Shown here piece after piece: positions 1-6,986 of a stretch of DNA of 16,820 nucleotides. The position numbers and the translations under genes are program-made. This DNA comes from an uncultured Elusimicrobium sp. (GTDB lineage: Bacteria; Elusimicrobiota; Elusimicrobia; Elusimicrobiales; Elusimicrobiaceae). Positions within the stretch are counted from its first letter, which is position 1; every line of letters starts with the position of its first letter. The stretch covers positions 1-16,820 of the forward strand of contig CACXHA010000053.1 in the NCBI GenBank assembly GCA_902767385.1, written 5' to 3'. The notes beneath the pieces are model-generated. The model saw nothing but the letters and a program-made list of their open reading frames with translations, was not told the DNA's origin and searched no databases.

Positions 1-935
1 CCAATATGGGCTTTACCGAGCATCAGCATACATAAACGACTTTGACCGATACCGCCGCCAATGGTAAGCGGGAGTTGCCCCGAGGAAATCTTTTGGTGGT
101 AGGGATATTTTAAACGGTCCAAACAATGTGCTGCTTCCAGTTGGGTCTTTAAACTTTGTGCATTCACGCGGATTCCCATAGAGGAAATTTCAAACGCATC
201 TTGCAAAACTTCATTATAAACCAACAAATCGCCATTTAATTGCCAATCGTCATAATCCGGCGCGCGCCCATCGTGCGGAAGACCATTTTTAAGCGGAGCG
301 CCTATTTGGCTGACAAATACGGTGCCATATTCCTGCGTAACGGCTTTTTCGCGCTGTTTGGGGGTTAAAGAGGGATATTTCTCTTCTAATTCTAACGTAG
401 AAATAAAATGGACTTTCGGTGTAATACGCGTTTTTATTTGCGGGTAACTTTTTTTGAGTTCAGCCAAAGTATCTATTAAAACGCCCACAATTTTACGGAC
501 CGTTTCCTGCAGAAATTCTACGTTGCGTTCTTGCGGCATAATAATTCGTTCCCAATCCCATTGATCTACGTAGATAGAGTGTAAATTGTCGGTTTCTTCG
601 TCACGACGGATAGCGTTCATATCCGTATAAAGCCCGGTTCCCGGTGTAAAACGATACCATCTAAGCGCCATCCGCTTCCATTTGGCAAGTGAGTGCACAA
701 TAACGGCCTCTACACCGGTTTGCTTTACGTCAAAACTAACGGGGCGTTCCACTCCATTTAAATCGTCATTAAGGCCGCTGTTTTTTTCCACAAACAAAGG
801 GGCGGAAACGCGTTGCAAATTTAAAGCTGTTGCCAGTTTGGACTCAAACGTGTCTTTAATTAGCTTAATGGCTTTTTGGGTTTGGCGCAGGTCGGTAGTG
901 CTTTGGTAGCCGACAGGGAAAATAAGTTTGGGCAT
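1..935 (-). CDS. asnA: Aspartate--ammonia ligase (asparagine synthetase A), C-terminus cut by window edge
   Basis: AsnA makes asparagine from aspartate, ammonia and ATP through an aspartyl-AMP intermediate; it is a class II aminoacyl-tRNA-synthetase-like cytosolic enzyme. I translated the minus strand from the ATG at 935: it begins MPKLIFPVGYQST and stays open to the window edge (311 full codons, against about 330 aa for E. coli AsnA, so only the last 15-20 residues are missing). Family hallmarks seen are HSLAKWKRMAL, GLYTDMNAIRRDEE, the IYVDQWDWE block near the middle, and GGGIGQSRLCMLML followed by KAHIG at the cut end. It starts 3 nt after the marC stop and has no clear Shine-Dalgarno sequence, so translational coupling to marC in a two-gene operon is likely. 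Pairing with marC is not a standard context for asnA. Identity is strong; the operon is inferred from spacing. Confidence 0.95.
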   Translation of the reverse strand, partial: MPKLIFPVGYQSTTDLRQTQKAIKLIKDTFESKLATALNLQRVSAPLFVEKNSGLNDDLNGVERPVSFDVKQTGVEAVIVHSLAKWKRMALRWYRFTPGTGLYTDMNAIRRDEETDNLHSIYVDQWDWERIIMPQERNVEFLQETVRKIVGVLIDTLAELKKSYPQIKTRITPKVHFISTLELEEKYPSLTPKQREKAVTQEYGTVFVSQIGAPLKNGLPHDGRAPDYDDWQLNGDLLVYNEVLQDAFEISSMGIRVNAQSLKTQLEAAHCLDRLKYPYHQKISSGQLPLTIGGGIGQSRLCMLMLGKAHI

Positions 936-938
936 AGG

Positions 939-1619
939 TTAACTATTGTGCACGTGGATAAAGTCCGCATTTAAGGTGCCGGGGAGTAACTGAGCAATGC
1001 CGTCAATCATAAACTGCATAGCAATGGCACACAAAATCATACCCATAAAGCGGATGACAATTTGAGTCCCGTTCGGGCCGATTTTGCTAAAGATATAACG
1101 GGCGCTTACTAAACAAATCCCCACAATACAGGCACTTAAAAATAACACAAAAATCATACTTAAGGTCATGGCTAGAGTGGTGCTTTTTTCGGCGTATAAG
1201 ATAACGGTGGTAATAGAGCCAGGGCCGATAAATAATGGCATAGCTACCGGTACTAAAATGTGGCTTAAACTATTGCGGGCCTGGTCAAATGTAGTGCCGG
1301 AAGAAGCAGCTGTTTGGATTCCGCTATTTTCAAATTTGCTTTTCCCTTGTAACATGCGTAACCCCACGCGCAGAATAATGATAGCCCCGGCCAAACGGAA
1401 GGCGGGGATTGTAATACCAAACATTGTTAAAATGCGATTACCGCATAAAAAGAACACAAGGAGCAACCCAAAAATGGAACACGCCATAAGTAGGGCAACG
1501 GCACGTTGTACTTTAGGCGTTTCGTTTTCTACATGTTCCAAAAAAATCGGCACGTTACCGATAGGGTTTAAAATGGCGATAATACCGATAAACGAGTTAA
1601 CGACAAGACTCCAATCCAT
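939..1619 (-). CDS. marC: MarC family integral membrane protein
   Basis: A 226-aa hydrophobic protein of the MarC/UPF0056 family (YchE/YhgN relatives), inner-membrane proteins with about six helices and no settled biochemical function; the old link to multiple antibiotic resistance has not held up. Visible family motifs are AILNPIGNVPIF at about residues 16-27 and MPLFIGPGSITTVILYA in the second half, two internally related halves each ending in helices. Length matches the family (200-220 aa). The start at 1619 is supported by an AAGGAG sequence (minus strand, 1637-1632), although its 12-nt spacing is long. It is first gene of a probable marC-asnA operon and is divergent from uvrB. A substrate cannot be assigned. 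Confidence 0.92.
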   Translation of the reverse strand: MDWSLVVNSFIGIIAILNPIGNVPIFLEHVENETPKVQRAVALLMACSIFGLLLVFFLCGNRILTMFGITIPAFRLAGAIIILRVGLRMLQGKSKFENSGIQTAASSGTTFDQARNSLSHILVPVAMPLFIGPGSITTVILYAEKSTTLAMTLSMIFVLFLSACIVGICLVSARYIFSKIGPNGTQIVIRFMGMILCAIAMQFMIDGIAQLLPGTLNADFIHVHNS

Positions 1620-1663
1620 ATTTGGTTTGGGCTCCTTAACAGAGGAAATAACAACTTACTAAT

Positions 1664-1692
1664 AGTATATAAAATTAGTAGAACTGTGTTAC
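1664..1692 (-). promoter_or_regulatory. Probable promoter of marC-asnA
   Basis: On the minus strand, GTAACA (1692-1687) and TATACT (1669-1664) are separated by exactly 17 nt, a fair sigma-70-type promoter. It predicts a leader of roughly 35-40 nt that contains the AAGGAG before marC. It is the only divergent head in the window with a clearly long leader. Prediction by eye. Confidence 0.5.
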
Positions 1693-1708
1693 GGGCACTT
1701 TTATTAAG

Positions 1709-1714
1709 TAAAAT
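1709..1714 (+). promoter_or_regulatory. -10 element of uvrB, leaderless geometry
   Basis: TAAAAT begins 12 nt before the uvrB ATG (1721), leaving 6 nt between hexamer and start codon, so transcription would begin at or next to the ATG. There is no Shine-Dalgarno sequence in the 20 nt upstream and no convincing -35. The same geometry recurs at the genes at 3722, 4750, 5532 and 13013. Confidence 0.5.
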
Positions 1715-1720
1715 GTATTT

Positions 1721-3709
1721 ATGGAACGGTTTGAGCTTGTTTCTAATTTTTTGCCGGCGGGGGATCAGCCCAAAGCCATTGAGGCACTTGTTAAAGGGGT
1801 GCGGGTGGGCGATACGCGACAGACACTCCTGGGGGTAACGGGTTCTGGCAAGACGTTTACCATGGCAAACGTAATTGCCCAGTTAAATCGCCCGACACTT
1901 ATTTTGTCGCCCAATAAGGTGCTGGCTGCACAGTTGTATGGGGAGTTCAAACAGTTTTTTCCACACAATGCGGTGGAATATTTTATTTCTTATTACGATT
2001 ATTACCAACCGGAAGCATATATTCCACAGACAGATACTTACATTGAAAAAGATTCTGCCGTTAATGAGCAAATTGATAAACTGCGTTTGAAGGCCACGAC
2101 TTCTTTGCTTACCCGCAAAGACGTGATTGTAGTGGCCTCTGTGTCCTGCATTTACAATATCGGTTCACCGGACAGTTTTAACGAGATGCGTATTTATGTT
2201 AAAAAAGGTGCCGAAATGACCCGCGGGCAGCTTTCCGGGCATTTGATTAAAATTCAATACCAACGTGATGAACTGGAATTTACGGCAGGGAAATTTCGTA
2301 TGCGCGGGCCGTTTACGGATGTGATGACACCGTATTCGCAAAATGCGATTCGCGTGGAAATTGCCGGGAAAACCATTATCCATATTTATGAAATTCACCC
2401 GATTACCGGCAATGTGCTTGCCGAACTTACTGAGGCGTGGATTTATCCTGCCAAACATTTTGTGGCGACGGACGAAGATACACAAAATGCACTTGCGCAA
2501 ATTGAAAAAGATTTGGAATTCCGCCATGCCCAGCTAATTTCCCAGGGCAAAGAAATGGAAGCTTACAGGTTAAAACAACGTACGCAGTATGATTTGGAAA
2601 TGATACGGCAAGCCGGGTTTTGCAGTGGAATTGAAAACTATTCGCGCTATATTGACGGACGGAAAGAAGGGGAACGCCCGCAATGCTTGTTGGATTATTT
2701 TAAACGGTTTAAAGATTTCTTGATGTTTGTGGATGAATCCCACGTGGCGCTGCCGCAAGTGCGCGGTATGTTTAACGGCGACCGCGCCCGCAAACAGATG
2801 TTAGTAGATTTTGGGTTCCGATTGCCCTCGGCCTTGGATAACCGGCCGCTTAAATTTGATGAATTTGAAAAGTTATTGCCCGCCACTATTTTTGTATCGG
2901 CTACGCCCGGCCCATATGAATTAACCGTCAGCGGGAACCATATTGTGGAACAAGTAATTCGGCCGACGGGTTTAGTGGACCCGGAAGTGATTGTGCACCC
3001 TACGCAAGGACAAATTGACCACTTGGTAGAAAAAATTGAGCAGCACACTAAAAAGAAAGAGAGGACCCTTGTGTTGGCTCTTACCAAAAAAACAGCCGAA
3101 GATTTAAGTGAATTTTTTATTACCAAAAAAATCAAAACGCGTTATTTGCACAGTGAAATTGATTCATTGGAACGGGTGGAAATTTTGCGTCAGTTTAAGC
3201 AGGGCGAATTTGATGTGTTGGTGGGAATTAACCTCTTGCGCGAGGGAATTGATATCCCGCAAGTGGGACTAGTGGCCATTTTAGGGGCCGATAACGAAGG
3301 TTTCTTAAGAAATACGACCACGATTATTCAAATTGCCGGCCGGGCGGCGCGTAACGTGGGGGGCGAAGTAATTTTGTATGCAGACCGGAAAACCGATTCC
3401 ATTAAATATGCCCTCAACGAAATGAACCGCCGGCGGGAAATTCAAGAGGCGTATAATAAAGAACATCATATTACGCCTAAAACCATTCAAAAAACAGAGG
3501 CCGATTTGCAGGAATTTGAACGCAAAACGCAAACTAGCGCGTTTGGAATTTTAAGCGAAAGTTTACCTGAACCGACGGCTAAAAACATTAAACATTTGGA
3601 AAAAGATTTGGAGCAACAAATGCGTGATGCCGCCGATGCGCTAAACTTTGAATTGGCCGCAGAACTGCGCGACCGGTTGTTTGAACTCAAACAAATGAAA
3701 TTAAAATAG
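1721..3709 (+). CDS. uvrB: UvrABC excinuclease subunit B
   Basis: UvrB is the damage-verifying helicase-like subunit of nucleotide excision repair; it is loaded by UvrA and recruits UvrC. The protein is 662 aa (E. coli about 673). Seen in order: Walker A GVTGSGKT (38-45), the beta-hairpin that clamps DNA with YYDYYQPEAYIP (91-102), Walker B DESH (338-341), motif region VSATPGPYE (392-400), TRYLHSEID (473-481), LLREGIDIPQVGL (505-517), GRAARN (540-545), and a C-terminal UVR domain (about 625-660) that binds UvrC. One deviation is LGADNEGFLR at 521-530, where E. coli has LDADKEGFLR. It is first in a unit with the gene at 3722, whose ATG follows the stop by 12 nt. The start at 1721 gives the canonical N-terminus (FELVSNFLPAGDQPKAI) and has no Shine-Dalgarno sequence. 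Confidence 0.98.
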   Translation: MERFELVSNFLPAGDQPKAIEALVKGVRVGDTRQTLLGVTGSGKTFTMANVIAQLNRPTLILSPNKVLAAQLYGEFKQFFPHNAVEYFISYYDYYQPEAYIPQTDTYIEKDSAVNEQIDKLRLKATTSLLTRKDVIVVASVSCIYNIGSPDSFNEMRIYVKKGAEMTRGQLSGHLIKIQYQRDELEFTAGKFRMRGPFTDVMTPYSQNAIRVEIAGKTIIHIYEIHPITGNVLAELTEAWIYPAKHFVATDEDTQNALAQIEKDLEFRHAQLISQGKEMEAYRLKQRTQYDLEMIRQAGFCSGIENYSRYIDGRKEGERPQCLLDYFKRFKDFLMFVDESHVALPQVRGMFNGDRARKQMLVDFGFRLPSALDNRPLKFDEFEKLLPATIFVSATPGPYELTVSGNHIVEQVIRPTGLVDPEVIVHPTQGQIDHLVEKIEQHTKKKERTLVLALTKKTAEDLSEFFITKKIKTRYLHSEIDSLERVEILRQFKQGEFDVLVGINLLREGIDIPQVGLVAILGADNEGFLRNTTTIIQIAGRAARNVGGEVILYADRKTDSIKYALNEMNRRREIQEAYNKEHHITPKTIQKTEADLQEFERKTQTSAFGILSESLPEPTAKNIKHLEKDLEQQMRDAADALNFELAAELRDRLFELKQMKLK

Positions 3710-3715
3710 TAAAAT
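3710..3715 (+). promoter_or_regulatory. -10 element of the biotin-ligase-like gene, leaderless geometry
   Basis: TAAAAT starts on the base after the uvrB TAG stop and lies 12 nt before the ATG at 3722, so the whole gap between the two genes is one hexamer plus 6 nt. No Shine-Dalgarno sequence fits in the gap. Either the gene has its own leaderless transcript or it is reached by read-through from uvrB. No good -35 is seen inside the uvrB end. Confidence 0.4.
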
Positions 3716-3721
3716 ATAAGT

Positions 3722-4276
3722 ATGGAAAAAACAATTACCTTAAAAACAGTTAAAAAAGTGATCGGGTTGGAAGAAACTTCCAGCACGCAAGGGTTGGCAC
3801 GTAGCTTAGCGGCTACGGAAACAGATGGTACGCTGATTTTGGCGTGCCACCAAACACAGGCCTTCGGGCAAAAAGGGGACTCTTTTTACGCTGGGGAAGG
3901 GGGCGTGTATTTTACACTTATCTTAGATCCGCAAGCTAAAATTTCATCTCAAAAACTTACACTTGCCATGAGCAACGCAATTAGTGATGTAATTAACAAT
4001 GTGTTGGGCATTAAAACCAAAATCTCTAAATCCGGCGAAATTTTATGTTATGATAAATCGGCACGCAATTGGAAAAAATGTGCGGGGATTTTAGCCGAAC
4101 AGACCGAGCAGGGCACGTGGCTCCTGGGGGCGGGAATTTATCTAAATAACCGCTTGCCGATCGGACTGCGAACGACGTGTATCAGCCTAAAATCTATTTT
4201 AGGTAGTGAAACTAGCAAAGAATTATTTTTGGATGAAGTTTTAAATAACTTTTGGAAAGAATACGCGTTTTTGTAA
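3722..4276 (+). CDS. Biotin--protein ligase-like (BPL/LplA fold) protein, degenerate active site
   Basis: A 184-aa protein recognisable as the catalytic domain of the BirA/BPL family, which normally makes biotinyl-AMP and biotinylates a lysine of acetyl-CoA carboxylase. Retained features: the ETSSTQ start motif (18-23), an SLxL-like strand VYFTLILDP (62-70), KKCAGILAE (118-126) whose lysine matches the conserved (R)KxAGILxE lysine, GAGIYLNN (136-143) matching GIGINxN, and SLKSILG (155-161). Missing features: the GRGRxGR loop is replaced by QAFGQKGDSF (46-55), and the KWPND motif by KSGEILCYD. There is no N-terminal DNA-binding domain. It follows uvrB and ends at a bidirectional terminator. 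It could be a diverged biotin ligase, an enzyme for another carboxylate, or an inactive relative. Fold assignment is fairly sure; function is not. Confidence 0.7.
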   Translation: MEKTITLKTVKKVIGLEETSSTQGLARSLAATETDGTLILACHQTQAFGQKGDSFYAGEGGVYFTLILDPQAKISSQKLTLAMSNAISDVINNVLGIKTKISKSGEILCYDKSARNWKKCAGILAEQTEQGTWLLGAGIYLNNRLPIGLRTTCISLKSILGSETSKELFLDEVLNNFWKEYAFL

Positions 4277-4292
4277 TTTGCAAAAACCCATA

Positions 4293-4327
4293 AAAAACCG
4301 CCCGGCTTGTGGAACCGGGCAGTTTTT
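4293..4327. terminator. Bidirectional intrinsic terminator between convergent genes
   Basis: A GCCCGG/CCGGGC stem (4300-4305 with 4315-4320), one C-A mismatch, then C-G and five A-T pairs, with a 9-nt loop. The A tract on the left arm and T tract on the right arm make it usable from both sides. It sits between the biotin-ligase-like gene (stop 4276) and the response regulator (stop 4342-4344). Confidence 0.85.
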
Positions 4328-4341
4328 GCTTTTAGAAATTT

Positions 4342-4713
4342 TTACATTTCATCGCCAATGTGTTTTTTAACTTTGGCTACTAAGTCCGTCAGAATAAAAG
4401 GTTTAGAGCAGAAATCTTTTACCTGGGGATATTGGCGGAAAATCGGTGCGGATTCCACCAAAGCCGAAGTTACAATCACAGGGGTATTAGACAAGCTTTC
4501 ATCCTGCGACATAATTTTGACGATGCCTGCTCCATCTAGCCCGGGCAACATAACGTCTAGCAAGACCAGGTGCGGATGAAATTGTTTCATCATATTGATA
4601 GCATCGCGTCCGGTTTGGCACGAGGTTACTTCATATCCCTCGCGGATTAATACCAGTGACAGTAGCTCAATAATGCTGACTTCATCTTCTACAATTAAAA
4701 TTCTTTTCTGCAT
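4342..4713 (-). CDS. Stand-alone receiver-domain response regulator
   Basis: A 123-aa CheY-like protein made of one receiver domain with no output domain. Visible phosphorylation residues: acidic pair E9/D10 in ILIVEDE, phosphoacceptor D53 in LVLLDVMLPGLDG, T82-S83-A84 in VIVTSAL, and K104-P105 in DFCSKPF, so it should be active. Such proteins act by protein-protein contact, as in chemotaxis or phosphorelay systems. No histidine kinase is in the window, so the partner is unknown. The start at 4713 is supported by AGAGG (minus, 4726-4722) 8 nt upstream. It is divergent from tilS with overlapping -10 elements. Confidence 0.93.
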   Translation of the reverse strand: MQKRILIVEDEVSIIELLSLVLIREGYEVTSCQTGRDAINMMKQFHPHLVLLDVMLPGLDGAGIVKIMSQDESLSNTPVIVTSALVESAPIFRQYPQVKDFCSKPFILTDLVAKVKKHIGDEM

Positions 4714-4734
4714 TTCAAATACCTCTTATAATTT

Positions 4735-4742
4735 ATTATACT
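4735..4742. promoter_or_regulatory. Overlapping divergent -10 elements (response regulator / tilS)
   Basis: The octamer ATTATACT reads TATACT on the plus strand (4737-4742) and TATAAT on the minus strand (4740-4735). The plus hexamer has TTCAAA 17 nt upstream (4714-4719) and begins 13 nt before the tilS ATG, giving a leaderless tilS mRNA. The minus hexamer predicts a leader of about 15 nt carrying AGAGG before the response-regulator ATG. Polymerase could occupy only one direction at a time. Confidence 0.55.
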
Positions 4743-4749
4743 TTTTTAT

Positions 4750-5478
4750 ATGTCCAAAAAAAACTTTAATGCCTCTGTTCTTCCTAAAATGCGCACGTTT
4801 GCTTCCAAACTACTTGGGCGCAAAGATTGCGTATTGGTGGGCCTGTCAGGCGGGGCAGATTCTGTTTGTTTACTTCATTTTTTACAGTATTTGGCAAAAG
4901 AAAAACATTTTGCTTTAGCGGCTGTGCATGTCAATCACGGACTACGCGGGCGGGCTGCTAACGCGGACGAAAAATTTTGCAAAGAACTTTGTAAGAAGTT
5001 GGATATTTTGCTATTTGTTAAAAAAGTGGACGCTCGGGCTGTCGCTAAAAAGCAAAATCTAAGTCCGGAACATGGTGCCCGCAAAGCCCGCTACAAAGCT
5101 TATGAGCAAGTGGCCAAAAAATGGGGAGCTACCAAATTAGCTTTAGGTCATCATGCCGATGACCAAGCTGAAACTTTTTTGCTTAATTTATTGCGCGGCA
5201 CCAAAGCGCAGGGGTTGGCGGGGATTCCGCTGCGTCGGCCTTTATGCGCGGAGGTGGAAATTGTGCGGCCTTTGTTGTGCATTACCCGCGCAGACGTAGA
5301 AACGTATTTAAAACAAAATAAGCTTACGCACGTCACTGATCAAACGAATTTTGACGATATTTACCGTCGTAATTGGGTGCGTAGCACGCTTTTGCCCTTA
5401 TTAGAAACCAAACAACCCAAAATCCGCGAGCACCTGGCGCAATTTGCCGCTCAACTAGACACACTTACCCAAAAATAA
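4750..5478 (+). CDS. tilS: tRNA(Ile)-lysidine synthetase, minimal short form
   Basis: TilS converts C34 of the tRNA-Ile CAU anticodon to lysidine using ATP and lysine, changing codon reading from AUG to AUA; it is normally essential. N-type PP-loop ATPase motif SGGADS (33-38), HVNHGLRG (60-67), GHHADDQAET (133-142), IPLRRP, and NWVRSTLLPLLE (208-219, matching the family's R-N-x-(I/V)-R-x-x-(L/I)-x-P block). The protein stops at 242 aa just after this block; E. coli TilS is about 430 aa and the short Aquifex form about 310. No continuation is possible because murE signals begin about 40 nt later. The tRNA-recognising C-terminal domains are therefore absent. The start has no Shine-Dalgarno sequence and fits a leaderless mRNA. 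Confidence 0.93.
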   Translation: MSKKNFNASVLPKMRTFASKLLGRKDCVLVGLSGGADSVCLLHFLQYLAKEKHFALAAVHVNHGLRGRAANADEKFCKELCKKLDILLFVKKVDARAVAKKQNLSPEHGARKARYKAYEQVAKKWGATKLALGHHADDQAETFLLNLLRGTKAQGLAGIPLRRPLCAEVEIVRPLLCITRADVETYLKQNKLTHVTDQTNFDDIYRRNWVRSTLLPLLETKQPKIREHLAQFAAQLDTLTQK

Positions 5479-5519
5479 AATAGGCCTTTTTTTCACTTTT
5501 TTACGGCGGAGCAATTTGC

Positions 5520-5525
5520 TAGTAT
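5520..5525 (+). promoter_or_regulatory. -10 element of murE operon, leaderless geometry
   Basis: TAGTAT starts 12 nt before the murE ATG (5532) and fits TAnnnT. The 53-nt gap after tilS holds no terminator hairpin and no Shine-Dalgarno sequence. The -35 region (about 5497-5502) is only a T run. Weakest member of the leaderless set. Confidence 0.35.
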
Positions 5526-5531
5526 ATTTCT

Positions 5532-6986
5532 ATGTTTAAAAGTGACGTGTTAGCGTATGCAGCACAACATAATTTAACGGTTACCGGGCTTACCTTCCGC
5601 TCGCAAGAAGTGCAGGAGGGGAGCGTGTTTTTTGCGCTCAAAGGAGCTAATGCCGACGGCAATTTATTCATTCCCGAGGCTGTCCGGCGCGGTGCGGCGT
5701 TACTTGTTTCCGCGCAACCGGCTACGCAAAATTTTGGGGTTCCATTTTTTCACTCCCACGATATTGATAAAGACATGGCCGACGCCGCGTATGAATTTTA
5801 TGGTTTCCCGTCTGACAATCTGCACATGTGGGGCATTACGGGCACAAAAGGCAAAACGTCCATTGCGTATTTGCTGGAGAGTATTTTAAAAACGGCCGGA
5901 AGAAAAATTGGTGTATTGGGTACCGTCAATTACCGCGCCAACGGCGTGGAAATTTGCAAAGCCCCCAACACTACACCTGCCGCGCTTACGCTTTTTAAGT
6001 TACTGGCGCAGATGAAACAAGAAAATTGTACCGACGTGGTGATGGAAGTGTCGTCCCATGCGTTGGAATTGCAGCGGGTGCGCAACATTTGGTATGACAC
6101 CGCTATTTTTACCAACTTACAGCGTGATCATTTAGATTTTCATCAAACGTTTGAAAATTATTTTGCCGCCAAAGTGAAATTATTTGAAAACTTGGCAGAT
6201 CCGGCCAACTTAAAACCCAACCGCGTAGCGGTCATTAACGCAGACGATCCCTACGGACAAAGGTTGATTGCGCAGTTTAAAGAGCGTGTAAAAATAGTTA
6301 CCTTTGGGTTGGAAATGCAAGCAGATTTTAAAGCGGAAAATATTCAAGAATTTTTAACGCATACGGCGTTTACGGTTAACGGTGTACCGATGAAAATTAA
6401 TTTGTTGGGTAAGCATAATGTATACAACGCATTAGCCGCTTGTGCAGCAGCGCACGCAAACGGAATTGACTTGCAAGATATTGTACAAGGATTGGCGGCG
6501 TTGCCCGGAGTGCCGGGACGTATGGAGCGCGTGGACGTAGGGCAGAACTTTTTTACGTATGTGGATTTTGCTTATACCAATGAATCGTTGCAGCGTGCGT
6601 TTGATACCGTCCGTCCGTTTAAAAAAGGCCGTATTTTGCTCGTTTTTGGATGTGGCGGTCAACGCGATCGTACGAAGCGCCCGCTTATGGGGCGTACGGC
6701 GTGCCAGGAGGCAGACTATGTGTTTTTGACCAACGACAATCCGCGTTGCGAAGACCCCAAACAGATTTTTGACGATATTTTGACCGGCATGCAAGGGTGC
6801 ACTAATTATATTATAGAGCCGGATCGTAAAGCTGCTATTGAACGTGCGTTGCAAGAAGCGCAACAAGAAGATATTGTGATTATTGCCGGCAAAGGGCACG
6901 AAGATTATCAACTAATCGGTACCGAAAAACGGCATTTTTCCGACCAAGAAACGGTGCGTGCGTTTTTAGGGAGTAAATATGTTTAA
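5532..6986 (+). CDS. murE: UDP-MurNAc-L-Ala-D-Glu--meso-diaminopimelate ligase
   Basis: MurE adds the third residue of the peptidoglycan stem peptide in the cytoplasm. The protein is 484 aa, usual for the family. Seen: N-terminal UDP-substrate domain, ATP loop GITGTKGKTS (101-110), NTTPAALTLF (146-155), MEVSSHALELQRV (171-183), RDHLDFHQ (198-205), the lysine expected to be carbamylated in FAAKVKLF (K214), GKHNVYNALAA (293-303), GGQRDRTKRP (375-384), DNPR (402-405), which marks meso-DAP rather than lysine specificity, and AGKGHEDYQ (452-460). An oddity is VDFAYTNESL (344-353), where most MurE proteins have YAH(T/N/K)PD or similar: the conserved His is Tyr. It overlaps murD by 8 nt, so coupled translation is likely. 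Confidence 0.97.
   Translation: MFKSDVLAYAAQHNLTVTGLTFRSQEVQEGSVFFALKGANADGNLFIPEAVRRGAALLVSAQPATQNFGVPFFHSHDIDKDMADAAYEFYGFPSDNLHMWGITGTKGKTSIAYLLESILKTAGRKIGVLGTVNYRANGVEICKAPNTTPAALTLFKLLAQMKQENCTDVVMEVSSHALELQRVRNIWYDTAIFTNLQRDHLDFHQTFENYFAAKVKLFENLADPANLKPNRVAVINADDPYGQRLIAQFKERVKIVTFGLEMQADFKAENIQEFLTHTAFTVNGVPMKINLLGKHNVYNALAACAAAHANGIDLQDIVQGLAALPGVPGRMERVDVGQNFFTYVDFAYTNESLQRAFDTVRPFKKGRILLVFGCGGQRDRTKRPLMGRTACQEADYVFLTNDNPRCEDPKQIFDDILTGMQGCTNYIIEPDRKAAIERALQEAQQEDIVIIAGKGHEDYQLIGTEKRHFSDQETVRAFLGSKYV

Noticed and set aside
682..909. 75-aa open frame on the plus strand near the left edge
   Set aside because: Lies opposite asnA, whose minus-strand translation matches the family closely.
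1168..1662. 164-aa open frame on the plus strand opposite marC
   Set aside because: It is the antisense shadow of marC, which has clear family motifs; the antisense product has no recognisable domain or start signal.
1681..1692. Imperfect LexA-like site (GAAC-TGT-GTTA) upstream of uvrB
   Set aside because: The Gram-positive type box needs a 4-nt centre and GTTC; this has a 3-nt centre and one mismatch, and overlaps the marC -35. No LexA evidence in the window.
2695..3135. 146-aa open frame on the minus strand inside uvrB
   Set aside because: Fully covered by the UvrB helicase motifs on the other strand; Ser/Arg-rich shadow without supporting signals.
5479..5531. Possible terminator between tilS and murE
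   Set aside because: AGGCCT is followed by a T run, but the palindrome has no loop and cannot form a stable hairpin.
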